Source: Herbiconiux ginsengi
GTDB taxonomy: Bacteria > Actinomycetota > Actinomycetes > Actinomycetales > Microbacteriaceae
DNA length: 64,000 nucleotides
Reading direction: 5' to 3'
Assembly: GCF_900107435.1 (NCBI RefSeq)
Contig: NZ_FNPZ01000001.1
Span: 220,960 to 284,959, forward strand
Below are positions 34,908-44,327 of this stretch, piece by piece. The notes beneath the pieces were generated by a model. That model made no database searches. It had not been told where the DNA came from and saw only the letters and a list, made by a program, of their open reading frames with translations. The first letter of the stretch is position 1. Every line of letters starts with the position of its first letter. The position numbers and the translations under genes were made by a program.

Positions 34908-35020
34908 ACCGTCGGAGGAGTCATAGTTCGCGGCGAGCCACGCCTCCCAGGCAGCGGCATCTGCGAAGTAGTGGATGTCTCGCTCGTCGATGATCGCCTC
35001 CCCGGTGGATGTCTCCGAGG

Positions 35021-35560
35021 CTAGGGCAGACGTCCGACAGAGGCCAGTGCCGACCGCAGCAGGCTGCCGCGACCGCCCTCCATCTCGGCCGAGATGGCCT
35101 CGGCCGCCGCCTCCTCGGGCGTCATCCAGGTGAGCTCGAGCGCATCCTGCCGCGGCTCGCAGGTGCCGGTGACCGGAACCACGTAGGCCAGCGAGACCGC
35201 GTGCTGACGCTCGTCGTAGTAGGCCGAGACACCCGGGAGCGGGAAGTACTCTGCCACCTGGAACGGAACCGGACTCGCCGGCAGCTGCGGGAAAGCCATC
35301 GGCCCGAGGTCTTTCTCGAGGTGACGGAAGAGCGCGTCGCGGAGCGTCTCGCCGTACATCACACGGCCGGAGACGAGCGTGCGCGTGATGGTTCCGCTCG
35401 ATCCGACCCGCAGCAGCACACCCACCTCGACCACCTGGCCGAGCCCGTCGACGCGCACCGGCACGGCCTCGACGTAGAGCAGCGGAAGGCGCTGCCGGAT
35501 CTCTGCGAGTTCACTGTCGCTCAGCCAGCCGGAGTTGGGGTCGGGGGTGCGAACGCTCAT
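35021..35560 (-). CDS. DUF4916 (Nudix-like) family protein
   Basis: A 179-residue protein with LPLLYVEAVPVRVDGLGQVV, TLVSGRVMYGETLRDALFRH and FPLPGVSAYYDERQHAVSLA. The GRVMYGETLRDALFRHLEKD segment resembles a Nudix box in position but lacks the full REUxEE signature, so hydrolase activity is doubtful. DUF4916 is typical of actinobacteria. It is the upstream neighbour of the YdeI-family gene on the same strand, 30 bases before the probable ATC start. Confidence 0.82.
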   Translation of the reverse strand: MSVRTPDPNSGWLSDSELAEIRQRLPLLYVEAVPVRVDGLGQVVEVGVLLRVGSSGTITRTLVSGRVMYGETLRDALFRHLEKDLGPMAFPQLPASPVPFQVAEYFPLPGVSAYYDERQHAVSLAYVVPVTGTCEPRQDALELTWMTPEEAAAEAISAEMEGGRGSLLRSALASVGRLP

Positions 35561-35667
35561 AGTCCATTCTTACCCGCTCGCCCGGCACCCGGGTGCGCGA
35601 CAGGCCCCCGATTACGCCGACGGCGAGAGACGATGCCGATGTCGGGGGCATGGGCGAGTATTGAGGG

Positions 35668-38600
35668 ATGAGCGACGTGCTCGACAGGTTCTCCCCCGCG
35701 ACCCGCGAGTGGTTCCTCGGTGCCTTCCAGACCCCCACGGCCGCGCAGGCCGGAGCGTGGGACGCAGTGTCCGGTGGCGACCACGCGCTCGTCGTCGCAC
35801 CCACGGGCTCCGGCAAGACCCTGGCGTCGTTCCTGTGGGCGATCGACCGCCTCTCCTCTTCCATCACACCGGGCGAAGCCCGCTCGACCTCGGTGCTCTA
35901 CGTCTCGCCCCTGAAGGCGCTGGCGGTCGACGTCGAACGCAACCTGCGGTCGCCGCTGGTCGGCATCACCCAGACGGCGAAGCGGATGGGCGCCACTCCC
36001 CCGGTGATCACGGTGGGCGTGCGCTCGGGCGACACCCCGGCGGCCGAACGCCGCAACCTCGCGAAGAACCCGCCCGACATCCTCATCACCACGCCCGAAT
36101 CGCTCTTCCTCATGCTCACCTCCGCAGCACGGGAGTCGCTCTCGGCCGTCACCACGGTGATCGTCGACGAGGTGCACGCCGTGGCGGCCACGAAGCGCGG
36201 GGCGCACCTGGCGGTGAGCCTCGACCGGCTCGATCAATTGCTGCCCCAGCCGGCACAGCGGATCGGGCTCTCGGCGACGGTGCGGCCACGCGAAGAGGTG
36301 GCCCGCTTCCTCGCCGGCGGGCGACCGGTGACCATCGTGGCGCCGCCTTCCACCAAGAAGTTCGACCTGCGCGTGGTGGTTCCGGTGGAGGACATGACGC
36401 AGATCCCGCCGTCGGAGGCCACGTCGTCGCTCGAAGGCTCCGCGGCCGGAGCCTCCGCTCCCGAGCAGGGATCGATCTGGCCGCACGTCGAGGAAGACAT
36501 CGTCGACCGCATCCTGGAGCACCGGTCGTCGATCGTGTTCGCGAACTCCCGGCGTCTGGCCGAGCGGCTGACCGCCCGGCTGAACGAGATCTACGCGGGG
36601 CGACAGCTGTGGGTGGAGCCGGAGGCGGGCACCGTGATCCCGGTCCCGTTCGACGACACCGATTCCGAGGCCGAAGGGGTGTTCGATGACGGCGGCGAGC
36701 AGGGTTACCCGCCGGATGCGTCTGCTGCCGGCGCACCCGTCGTCTCGTCGCGCCCGCCCGCACAGCTGATGGGGCAGGCCGGCCAGACCTCCGGCGCCGA
36801 GCCGGTGCTCGCCCGCGCCCACCACGGCTCGGTGAGCAAGGAGCAGCGAGCACTGATCGAAGACGACCTGAAGACCGGGCGACTGCGCTGCGTCGTGGCG
36901 ACCTCGAGCCTCGAGCTCGGCATCGACATGGGCGCGGTCGATCTCGTGATCCAGGTCGAGGCGCCGCCCTCCGTGTCGAGCGGGCTGCAGCGCGTGGGTC
37001 GTGCGGGCCATCAGGTGGGCGAGATCTCGAAGGGTCTGCTGTATCCGAAACACCGCGCCGATCTGCTGCACTCGGCCGTGGTGTCGATCCGGATGTCCGC
37101 AGGACTCATCGAGACGCTGGCGATCCCCGCGAATCCGCTCGACATCCTGGCCCAGCAGACCGTGGCCGCCTGCGCGCTCGAACCGATCGACGTCGAGGAG
37201 TGGTTCGACGTGGTGCGGCGCAGCGCCTCGTTCAGCAACATGCCGCGATCGGCATACGATGCGACGCTCGACCTCCTCGCCGGGCTCTACCCTTCCGACG
37301 AATTCGCCGGGCTGCGGCCCCGCCTCGTCTGGGACCGCGACGCCGGCACGCTCACCGGCCGGCCCGGCGCCCAGCGTCTCGCCGTGACCAGTGGCGGCAC
37401 GATCCCCGATCGCGGCCTCTTCGGGGTCTTCATGGTGGGCGGTGAACCGACGGATGCCGATCCGTCGACGGGGCGCACGCGTGCCGCACCGGGCCGCCGG
37501 GTGGGCGAGCTCGACGAGGAGATGGTCTACGAATCCCGGGTCGGCGACGTCTTCGCCCTCGGTGCGACGAGCTGGCGCATCCAGGAGATCACGCACGATC
37601 GCGTGCTGGTGACTCCGGCTTTCGGGCAACCCGGACGCCTGCCGTTCTGGCGGGGAGAAGGTTTGGGGCGGCCGGCCGAGCTGGGGGCCGCGATCGGCGA
37701 GTTCACCCGCACCGTCGCATCCGCGACTCCCGAGGAGGCGACCGCGCTTGCCGAGAGCGCCGGCCTCGATCCGTGGGCTGCCGCGAACCTCGTGGCGTTC
37801 GTGACCGATCAGCGCGATGCCACGGGGCACGTGCCGAGCGACAAGACGCTCGTGGTCGAGCGGTTCCGCGACGAATTGGGCGACTGGCGGGTCATCCTGC
37901 ATTCCCCGTTCGGCATGCAGGTGCATTCGCCGTGGGCGTTGGCGGTCAACGCCCGCATCCGGGAACGTCTCGGTGTCGACGCGAACGCCGTCGCGAGCGA
38001 CGACGGGGTGGTGGTGCGGCTTCCCGACACCGAGAGCGAGCCGCCGTCGGCCGAGCTCTTCCTCTTCGATCCCACGGAGCTCGAGCAGATCGTGACCGAC
38101 GAGGTCGGCGGCTCGGCCTTGTTCGCGTCACGATTCCGCGAGAACGCCGCCCGCGCCTTGCTGCTCCCCCGGCAGAACCCGGGCAAGCGGTCGCCGCTGT
38201 GGCAGCAGCGGCAGCGGTCGGCGCAGTTGCTCGAAGTGGCGCGCAAGTATCCGTCGTTCCCGATCATCCTCGAGACCGTGCGCGAGTGCCTGCAAGACGT
38301 CTACGACCTGCCCGCCCTGCTGCGCATCGCGCGCGATCTCGAGGCCCGGCGCATCCGCGTGGTCGAGACGGAGTCGGGCGAGCCGTCGCCGTTCGCGAGA
38401 TCCCTGCTGTTCGGCTACGTCGCCTCCTTCGTCTACGAGGGCGACAGCCCGCTGGCCGAACGGCGGGCGGCGGCGCTCTCACTCGACCCGAGTCTGCTCT
38501 CCGAGCTGCTCGGGCGCGCCGAGCTGCGCGAACTGCTCGACCCCGGCGTGATCGACGACACGCAGCGCGAACTGCAGCGCCTCGCCCCCGACCGGCGCGC

Positions 38601-40476
38601 CCGCGACCTCGAGGGAGTCGCCGACCTGCTCCGGATGCTCGGGCCGCTCACCACGGATGAGGTGCGTGAGCGGTCGCTCGATTTCGACGTGCCGGCCGCC
38701 CTCGACGCGTTGCTCGGCGCGCGACGGGCGCTGCGGGTGACGTTCGCCGGGACGCAGTGGTGGGCGCCGATCGAAGATGCGGGGCGGCTGCGCGACGCCC
38801 TCGGCGTGCCGATCCCGTTCGGCGTGCCGGATGCCTTCATCGCGCCGGTCGAGCATCCGGTGCTCGACCTGGTGAGCCGCTACGCGCGAACCCACGGGCC
38901 GTTCCTCGCACAGGAGGCGGCAGAGCGCTTCGGGCTCGGTGTCTCGGTGGTGACGGATGCGCTCCGCCGGCTCGCCGCCGACCGGCGCGTGATCGAGGGC
39001 GAGTTCCGGCCGAGCGGGCTGGCGGCCGACGTAGCCCGCGTGGGCCAGGCCGGGGGCACCGAGTGGTGCGACGCCGAGGTGCTGCGGCGGCTGCGGAGCC
39101 GTTCGCTCGCCGCGCTGCGGCATGAGGTCGAGCCGGTCAGCACCACGACCCTCGCGCGGTTCCTCCCGTCGTGGCAGCACGTGGGCGGGAGCCTCCGCGG
39201 CGCCGACGGCGTGCTGACCGTGATCGAGCAACTGGCCGGCGTTCCGGTGCCCGCTTCGGCCTGGGAGAACCTCGTGCTGCCTGCCCGGGTGCGCGACTAC
39301 AGCCCGGCCATGCTCGACGAGCTGACGGCATCGGGCGAGGTGGTCTGGTCAGGGCGCGGGAGCCTTCCCGGCAGCGACGGCTGGGTAGCATTCCACACCC
39401 TCGACACATTGCCGATGTCATCGACCACACCGGAGGAGTTCGACGAGACGCCCGTGCACCGAGCGCTCCTCTCGGCCCTCGCGCGGGGCGGCGCCTACTT
39501 CTTCCGCTCGCTCGCCGACGAGGTGGCGGGCGCAGTGCTGGCCGAGGCGAACGATCCCGGGGCGGCCGACGCGACGGCGGGCATCCGATCCGGTCCGGTC
39601 GCGGTCGACGACGCGACCATCGTGAGCGCCATCTGGGATCTCGTGTGGGCGGGCTACGTCACGAACGACACGGTCGCTCCGCTCCGCACGCTCACCGGCT
39701 CAGGCAAGTCGAGCCACAGCACGAAGCGTCCCACGCCCCGCACCCGGATGTATCGCGGCCGCGGCTTCGCCCGCGCCTCGATGCAGACCCGGGTGGGTCC
39801 GCCGACCGCGGGCGGGCGCTGGTCGCTGCTGCCGGAGCCGAACGGCGATCCGACCCTCCGTGCCCACGCCACCGCCGAGCTCCTGCTCGACCGCTACGGC
39901 ATCGTGACCCGCGGATCGGTGGTGAACGAACGCATCCCGGGCGGTTTCGCATTGGCATACCGCGTGCTCAGTCAGTTCGAGGAGAGCGGGCGCTGCCGAC
40001 GCGGCTACTTCGTCGAGACGCTGGGCGCCGCCCAGTTCGCCACCGGCGGCACCGTCGACCGGTTGCGCGGTTTCGCTCCGGATGCGGTCGGTCGCGACAG
40101 CGGGCGCGACCGACCGCCCGAGGCCCTCACCCTCGCCGCGACCGATCCGGCCAACCCCTTCGGCGCCGCCCTGTCCTGGCCGCCCGTCGAGGGTCACAAG
40201 CCCGGGCGCAAGGCAGGGGCATTGGTGGCTCTGGTCGACGGCGAGCTCGTGCTCTATCTCGAGCGTGGCGGGAAGACGGCGCTCTCCTTCAGCACCGATC
40301 CGGCGGTGCTCGAGATCGCAGCGCGATCGGTGGCCCAGGCGGTGACCTCAGGGCGGGTCGACCGGCTCGCCGTGGAGCGGGTGAACGGCGACTTCGTGGT
40401 CGGCACCCCGGTCGGGGGCGCCCTCGAGACGGCCGGGTTCACCGGCACCCCCCGAGGGCTGAGGCTCCGTGCCTGA
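35668..40476 (+). CDS. lhr: ATP-dependent helicase Lhr (long form)
   Basis: A 1602-residue superfamily 2 helicase. Walker A is APTGSGKT (44-51), Walker B DEVH (167-170), with LSATVRPREEV and GLQRVGRAGHQVG completing the RecA-like core, then the winged-helix and large Lhr C-terminal region. Between the RecA lobes, at about 318-385, is a Gly/Ala/Asp-rich insertion. Mycobacterial Lhr is a 3'-to-5' DNA translocase linked to repair of DNA damage. Its stop overlaps the nei2 start by eight bases, and lhr next to a nei gene is also the arrangement in M. tuberculosis (Rv3296-Rv3297), supporting a shared repair role. Confidence 0.96.
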   Translation: MSDVLDRFSPATREWFLGAFQTPTAAQAGAWDAVSGGDHALVVAPTGSGKTLASFLWAIDRLSSSITPGEARSTSVLYVSPLKALAVDVERNLRSPLVGITQTAKRMGATPPVITVGVRSGDTPAAERRNLAKNPPDILITTPESLFLMLTSAARESLSAVTTVIVDEVHAVAATKRGAHLAVSLDRLDQLLPQPAQRIGLSATVRPREEVARFLAGGRPVTIVAPPSTKKFDLRVVVPVEDMTQIPPSEATSSLEGSAAGASAPEQGSIWPHVEEDIVDRILEHRSSIVFANSRRLAERLTARLNEIYAGRQLWVEPEAGTVIPVPFDDTDSEAEGVFDDGGEQGYPPDASAAGAPVVSSRPPAQLMGQAGQTSGAEPVLARAHHGSVSKEQRALIEDDLKTGRLRCVVATSSLELGIDMGAVDLVIQVEAPPSVSSGLQRVGRAGHQVGEISKGLLYPKHRADLLHSAVVSIRMSAGLIETLAIPANPLDILAQQTVAACALEPIDVEEWFDVVRRSASFSNMPRSAYDATLDLLAGLYPSDEFAGLRPRLVWDRDAGTLTGRPGAQRLAVTSGGTIPDRGLFGVFMVGGEPTDADPSTGRTRAAPGRRVGELDEEMVYESRVGDVFALGATSWRIQEITHDRVLVTPAFGQPGRLPFWRGEGLGRPAELGAAIGEFTRTVASATPEEATALAESAGLDPWAAANLVAFVTDQRDATGHVPSDKTLVVERFRDELGDWRVILHSPFGMQVHSPWALAVNARIRERLGVDANAVASDDGVVVRLPDTESEPPSAELFLFDPTELEQIVTDEVGGSALFASRFRENAARALLLPRQNPGKRSPLWQQRQRSAQLLEVARKYPSFPIILETVRECLQDVYDLPALLRIARDLEARRIRVVETESGEPSPFARSLLFGYVASFVYEGDSPLAERRAAALSLDPSLLSELLGRAELRELLDPGVIDDTQRELQRLAPDRRARDLEGVADLLRMLGPLTTDEVRERSLDFDVPAALDALLGARRALRVTFAGTQWWAPIEDAGRLRDALGVPIPFGVPDAFIAPVEHPVLDLVSRYARTHGPFLAQEAAERFGLGVSVVTDALRRLAADRRVIEGEFRPSGLAADVARVGQAGGTEWCDAEVLRRLRSRSLAALRHEVEPVSTTTLARFLPSWQHVGGSLRGADGVLTVIEQLAGVPVPASAWENLVLPARVRDYSPAMLDELTASGEVVWSGRGSLPGSDGWVAFHTLDTLPMSSTTPEEFDETPVHRALLSALARGGAYFFRSLADEVAGAVLAEANDPGAADATAGIRSGPVAVDDATIVSAIWDLVWAGYVTNDTVAPLRTLTGSGKSSHSTKRPTPRTRMYRGRGFARASMQTRVGPPTAGGRWSLLPEPNGDPTLRAHATAELLLDRYGIVTRGSVVNERIPGGFALAYRVLSQFEESGRCRRGYFVETLGAAQFATGGTVDRLRGFAPDAVGRDSGRDRPPEALTLAATDPANPFGAALSWPPVEGHKPGRKAGALVALVDGELVLYLERGGKTALSFSTDPAVLEIAARSVAQAVTSGRVDRLAVERVNGDFVVGTPVGGALETAGFTGTPRGLRLRA

Positions 40477-41248
40477 GGGCGACACCGTCTTCCGCACCGC
40501 GATGCACCTCGACCAGGCGCTGGCCGGGCGCCCGCTCACGGTCAGCGACGTACGGGTGCCGAAGTACGCATCCGTCGATCTCGGCGGCGAGACCGTGGAG
40601 AGCGTGGTCTCGCGCGGCAAACACCTGCTGACCCGCGTGGGCGACTACAGCATCCACACCCACCTGATGATGGAGGGGACGTGGCACATCTACCGCCACG
40701 GCGCACGCTGGCGGCGCCCCGCCTATCAGGCCCGCATCGTGCTGGAGAACACCGAGTGGGTGACGGTGGGATTCGAGCTCGGTCTGGTCGAGGTGATCGA
40801 GCGGGAACGTGAAGACGAGGTGGTGGGCCACCTCGGGCCCGACCTCTTGGGACCGGACTGGGATCCGGGCGAAGCGGTGCGGCGGCTGACGGCGAAAGGC
40901 GATCGCGAGATCGACGTCGCGCTGCTCGACCAGAGCAACCTCGCGGGACTCGGCAACGTCTATGCCAACGAACTGTGCTTCCTGCGGGGGATGCTCCCGC
41001 AGCGGCCGGTGGCGGAGGTGCGCGACCTGCCCGGGGTGGTGGCCTTGGCGCACCGGTTGATCGTGGCCAACCGAGACCGGGTGGAGCGCACCACCACCGG
41101 CGACCTCCGTCCGGGGCGACGGACCTGGGTCTACGGGCGGGAGGGCAGGCCGTGCCGGCGCTGCGGCACACGCATCCGGCGGGGCTCGCTGGGCGCGAAC
41201 GAGCTGGCGCAGCGGGTCACGTACTGGTGCCCGGTGTGCCAGAGCTAG
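40469..41248 (+). CDS. nei2: Endonuclease VIII-type DNA glycosylase (Nei2)
   Basis: A 259-residue Fpg/Nei protein. The catalytic N-terminus MPEGDT supplies Pro2 and Glu3. LGNVYANELCFLRG is the helix-two-turn-helix, and the zinc finger cysteines are Cys229, Cys232, Cys254 and Cys257 (CRRCGTRI...YWCPVCQ). It removes oxidised bases and nicks the DNA. GTG start inside the end of lhr, so translation is coupled. Confidence 0.93.
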   Translation: MPEGDTVFRTAMHLDQALAGRPLTVSDVRVPKYASVDLGGETVESVVSRGKHLLTRVGDYSIHTHLMMEGTWHIYRHGARWRRPAYQARIVLENTEWVTVGFELGLVEVIEREREDEVVGHLGPDLLGPDWDPGEAVRRLTAKGDREIDVALLDQSNLAGLGNVYANELCFLRGMLPQRPVAEVRDLPGVVALAHRLIVANRDRVERTTTGDLRPGRRTWVYGREGRPCRRCGTRIRRGSLGANELAQRVTYWCPVCQS

Positions 41249-41331
41249 CTGGCCCGGATGTAGTCGGCGCAGAGCGCACGCAGCTTGTCGACGACGGGGT
41301 CGCCGGGTTCGAAGAGCTTCGGATGCTCCAT
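41245..41331 (-). pseudogene. Possible remnant of a MmcQ/YjbR-type gene (N-terminus only)
   Basis: A 28-codon frame reads MEHPKLFEPGDPVVDKLRAL and then stops. The opening resembles the beginning of MmcQ/YjbR-like (DUF119) DNA-binding proteins, but the rest of the family is missing and no ribosome site is evident. Its end overlaps the end of nei2. It may be a relic or chance similarity. Confidence 0.3.
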
Positions 41332-41375
41332 GCCCGGAACACTACCGGCGCAGGATAGGCAGAACCAGGGCCTGT

Positions 41376-41381
41376 TAGATT
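41376..41381 (+). promoter_or_regulatory. Leaderless-type -10 of the esterase-like gene
   Basis: TAGATT, six bases, then the GTG start. No good -35. Confidence 0.5.
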
Positions 41382-41387
41382 CGCAGG

Positions 41388-42104
41388 GTGAGCGAAGCGA
41401 ACGCATCCGGGAACCTGACCTTGGACGACGATGCCGTGGTGTGGTCGGTGCCGGGCGAGGAGATCTCCGAGCGCCTCGCGAGCGAGCCGCTCGTGGTCGT
41501 GATGCACGGGCGGGGGTCGCACGAGAACGATCTGGCATCGCTCTTCCCGCTGCTGCCCGAGGGCGTCGTGTATGCCTCGGTGCGCGCACCGCTGCCGGGA
41601 GCGCCGTACGGGATCGGCGGCTGGACCTGGTTTCCGCCGGGCGAGCCCGCGAACCCGTCCATCGAGACGATCGACGCTGCCGGTCACGCCGTGCTCGCCT
41701 GGCTCGACCGTGTGGAGGCCACCTTCGGGGCGCCGCCTGCCATCGCCGGGCTCGGCTTCTCGCAGGGTGGTGCGATGTCGATCCACCTGATGCGGTTGGC
41801 TCCGCACCGTTTCGCAGCAGCCGTGAACCTCTCGGGCTTCAGCGCGTCGGGAACGCTCTCGGGCGATGCCGACCTGGCCGCGCGTCGGCCACCGCTGTTC
41901 TGGGGGCGCGACGAGGCCGATCCGGTGATCGCCGCATCCGGCATCGACCGCACGAGCGCCTGGGCACCCGGTCACTTCATGGTGACCGCACGGCTGTACC
42001 CGGGCGTCGGACACGGGATCTCGCCGCAGGAGCTGGCCGATGTGTCGGCGTTCCTGCGCGACGTGCTGCCGCTCGATCCGGCCGATCAGGTTCCGGCCGA
42101 CTGA
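41388..42104 (+). CDS. Alpha/beta hydrolase, phospholipase/carboxylesterase type
   Basis: A 238-residue cytosolic hydrolase. VVVMHGRGSHENDLASLFPL holds the oxyanion region, GLGFSQGGAMSIHLM holds the nucleophile Ser125, FWGRDEADPVI the Asp region and LYPGVGHGISPQE the His. This matches small acyl-protein-thioesterase-like carboxylesterases. The substrate cannot be told. It precedes the YbaK gene by 10 bases and is probably co-transcribed with it. Confidence 0.88.
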   Translation: MSEANASGNLTLDDDAVVWSVPGEEISERLASEPLVVVMHGRGSHENDLASLFPLLPEGVVYASVRAPLPGAPYGIGGWTWFPPGEPANPSIETIDAAGHAVLAWLDRVEATFGAPPAIAGLGFSQGGAMSIHLMRLAPHRFAAAVNLSGFSASGTLSGDADLAARRPPLFWGRDEADPVIAASGIDRTSAWAPGHFMVTARLYPGVGHGISPQELADVSAFLRDVLPLDPADQVPAD

Positions 42105-42114
42105 CGGGGCGCGG

Positions 42115-42624
42115 ATGGCGAAGAAGGCACGCGGAGCGGATGGCGGCGCCGTTCCAACGACGGCGGCCACGGTCGCGCTGCGGTCTGCGGGCATCCCGTT
42201 CACGGGGCACGTCTACGTGCACGACTCCGCGGTCACCGATTTCGGCGCGGAAGCGGCTCGAGAGCTCGGCGTCCCGCCTGAGCGGGTGTTCAAGACCCTG
42301 ATGGTCGACACGGACGCGGGACTCGGCATCGGCATCGTCTCGGTTCGCGACCAGCTCGACGTAAAGGCCCTCGCGGCCGAGCTCGGCGCGAAACGGGCGG
42401 CGATGGCCGACAAGGCGCTGGCCGAGCGCAAGAGCGGCTACGTCGTGGGCGGCATCAGTCCGGTGGGCCAGAAGACCCCCTTGCCGACGGTGCTCGACGG
42501 GAGTGCGCTGGAGTACGAGACCATCTTCGTCTCGGGCGGTCGGCGGGGGTTCGACCTCGAGCTGGCGCCCGCCGATCTGCTGCGCGCGGTGTCGGGGCGC
42601 ACCGCCGTCATCCGGCGGGGTTGA
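42115..42624 (+). CDS. ybaK: Cys-tRNA(Pro)/aminoacyl-tRNA deacylase, YbaK type
   Basis: A 169-residue trans-editing enzyme. VFKTLMVDTDAGLGIGIVSV, LGAKRAAMADKALAERKSGY, VVGGISPVGQKTPLPTVLD and FVSGGRRGFDLELAPADLL are the YbaK/EbsC signature blocks. It hydrolyses wrongly charged Cys-tRNA(Pro). I chose the ATG starting MAKKARG, ten bases after the preceding stop. Confidence 0.92.
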   Translation: MAKKARGADGGAVPTTAATVALRSAGIPFTGHVYVHDSAVTDFGAEAARELGVPPERVFKTLMVDTDAGLGIGIVSVRDQLDVKALAAELGAKRAAMADKALAERKSGYVVGGISPVGQKTPLPTVLDGSALEYETIFVSGGRRGFDLELAPADLLRAVSGRTAVIRRG

Positions 42625-42630
42625 GCCGAC

Positions 42631-43530
42631 TCAGGCGGGGCCGTCGGGAGAGATGCCGTCGATGATCGAGCGTGCCCACCGCCGGAGGAAGACCGCGCCG
42701 ACGGCGTCGTTCGTCGCGTCGCCCTCGGCAGGCAGAACCGGGTACTCCTTCTGCGGCACTCCTTCGGAGGGCCGCACGTCGATGTGTGCGACGTCGTATC
42801 CCTGGGCGTGCAACCAATCCGCCATCGCGTAGTCGCTGCGGGAGTCGCCCATGGTGCGCCAGGTGCGGGGCACGTGACCCGTTCCCGCGAGGAGGGCGAG
42901 AGCGCGCTCGGCACCGAGGTCCTTGCCCACACGGATCGATTCGACGTCGGTAGCGATGATCGAGGGATCGATCCGGTAGAGCACCTGGCCGTCGCTCGCC
43001 GGGAAGGATCCACTCCTCCACATCACGCCGAGATCGAAAGTCCTGCACAGATCCAGCACCGACCGGTCGAACTCGGGCTGCTTCGCGAGATAGTCGTGGG
43101 AGTCGACGTCGGTGCGCTGCTCGACCGAGATCATGGTGCGCTTCGTGTCGTCGAAGAACATCGAATCGGAGTAGCGCGCCGCAACGAGGTCGTCGACCGC
43201 GCGCGCCAGATCAGTGGGAGGAACGAGGGTCTCATCGATGGACAGATCGCCGATACCGGTGGGGAGGATGCGAAACCACACCGCACCCTTCTCGCACACG
43301 CCGAAGACCCAGGCGTGGTCACCCAGACCACCACCCAGCAGGTGCCCGATGACACCCCGCTGCAGCGATCGGTCGGATCTCCCGGTGTTGAACACGATCG
43401 GCACCCCGGCGTTGGCCAGTGCCACGAGATCGGTGGCGATCGACGGGATCGCGATGCTCCGGGTGAGAGGGCTCGCGATCGGGCCGTCGACATCGAGCAG
43501 CAGTCCGAGATCGGGGATGGTGGTAGTCAC
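42631..43530 (-). CDS. HAD superfamily hydrolase
   Basis: A 299-residue protein with HAD motif I LLLDVDGPIASP (Asp13, Asp15), motif II region GVPIVFNTGRSDRSL, Lys in RVGKDLGAERAL and motif IV GDSRSDYAMADW. A large cap between motifs II and III and the C2-like layout point to a sugar-phosphate or nucleotide phosphatase; substrate unknown. Convergent with ybaK, only six bases apart. Confidence 0.85.
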   Translation of the reverse strand: MTTTIPDLGLLLDVDGPIASPLTRSIAIPSIATDLVALANAGVPIVFNTGRSDRSLQRGVIGHLLGGGLGDHAWVFGVCEKGAVWFRILPTGIGDLSIDETLVPPTDLARAVDDLVAARYSDSMFFDDTKRTMISVEQRTDVDSHDYLAKQPEFDRSVLDLCRTFDLGVMWRSGSFPASDGQVLYRIDPSIIATDVESIRVGKDLGAERALALLAGTGHVPRTWRTMGDSRSDYAMADWLHAQGYDVAHIDVRPSEGVPQKEYPVLPAEGDATNDAVGAVFLRRWARSIIDGISPDGPA

Positions 43531-43536
43531 CTCGAC

Positions 43537-43542
43537 ATTATC
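43537..43542 (-). promoter_or_regulatory. Leaderless-type -10 of the HAD gene
   Basis: GATAAT, six bases, then the GTG start on the minus strand. It lies in the 21-base gap after the DUF2071 gene. Confidence 0.5.
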
Positions 43543-43551
43543 CTCGCTCGC

Positions 43552-44319
43552 CTATCGGCGAGCGCCGCCGAGTGCCCGGCCGAAAGCCGTGTGCACTCCC
43601 GGAGAGAACAGCACCGAATCGGGCGGGCGCTCGGCGAGGCCCGGGAAACCTCCGGCAGCGAGCAGCTCGTCGTCGAGAAAGCACAGCTCGGCGTCCACGA
43701 TCCGCCAGGGCTCGTGTTCGTTCGGGATGAATCGGGTGCTGCCACCACGGGCGATGTGAAGGCCCCAGCGGGCGGTGAGAAACACGGCGAGTTCGTCGTT
43801 CGATCGATCCTGGGTGCCGGGTCGCGCATCCACTCGGCTGTGCGGACCGGGCGAACCGCCGAACCCGCTGTCGCCGAGACGCTCGGAGCGATAGCTGATG
43901 GTTCCGTCGCCGCCGGTCGTGATGCTCATCCGCGCCCAGCGATACGGGAGCCCGAAGAGCACGTGTGCTGCCGTCACGGCCGCGAGCCGCGACGACTCGA
44001 GCGAGACGAAGACGACGCCGCGCCGGCCCGAGTCGTCGACGGAGTAGAGCCGCACGTTGATCTCCGGAAAGGTGCCGGCATAAGGAACCGGGCCGAGCGC
44101 TCGTGCGCCGGGCGCCGTGGCGTTCGCGAGACGAAAGGGGATGAGACCCACCCACGCCGAACCGTCGAAGAGATCGGGGCGCGTGCCGGGCGGCAGGTGC
44201 GGGGCGACCGTTGCCGGATCGACCCGCCAATGCAGAAAGGTGAGTGACTGCCAGTCCTGTTCGTGCAGCGGGCCGCCCGCGAGGGGCGGCGCATTCCGCG
44301 AAAGCGGCTCGACGTCCAT
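43552..44319 (-). CDS. YqjF / DUF2071 family protein
   Basis: A 255-residue protein with WQSLTFLHWRVDPATVAPHL, GTRPDLFDGSAWVGLIPF, FPEINVRLYSVDDSGRRGVV and YRWARMSITTGGDGTISY; this is the DUF2071 pattern, an acetoacetate-decarboxylase-like beta fold. B. subtilis YqjF is not catalytically defined. The preceding small gene ends eight bases upstream, so the two are co-transcribed. Confidence 0.92.
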   Translation of the reverse strand: MDVEPLSRNAPPLAGGPLHEQDWQSLTFLHWRVDPATVAPHLPPGTRPDLFDGSAWVGLIPFRLANATAPGARALGPVPYAGTFPEINVRLYSVDDSGRRGVVFVSLESSRLAAVTAAHVLFGLPYRWARMSITTGGDGTISYRSERLGDSGFGGSPGPHSRVDARPGTQDRSNDELAVFLTARWGLHIARGGSTRFIPNEHEPWRIVDAELCFLDDELLAAGGFPGLAERPPDSVLFSPGVHTAFGRALGGARR

Positions 44320-44327
44320 CGAGCGCG

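Noticed and set aside
35557-37926. A 789-codon minus-strand frame opposite lhr
   Set aside because: Shadow of the Walker A/B-containing helicase frame.
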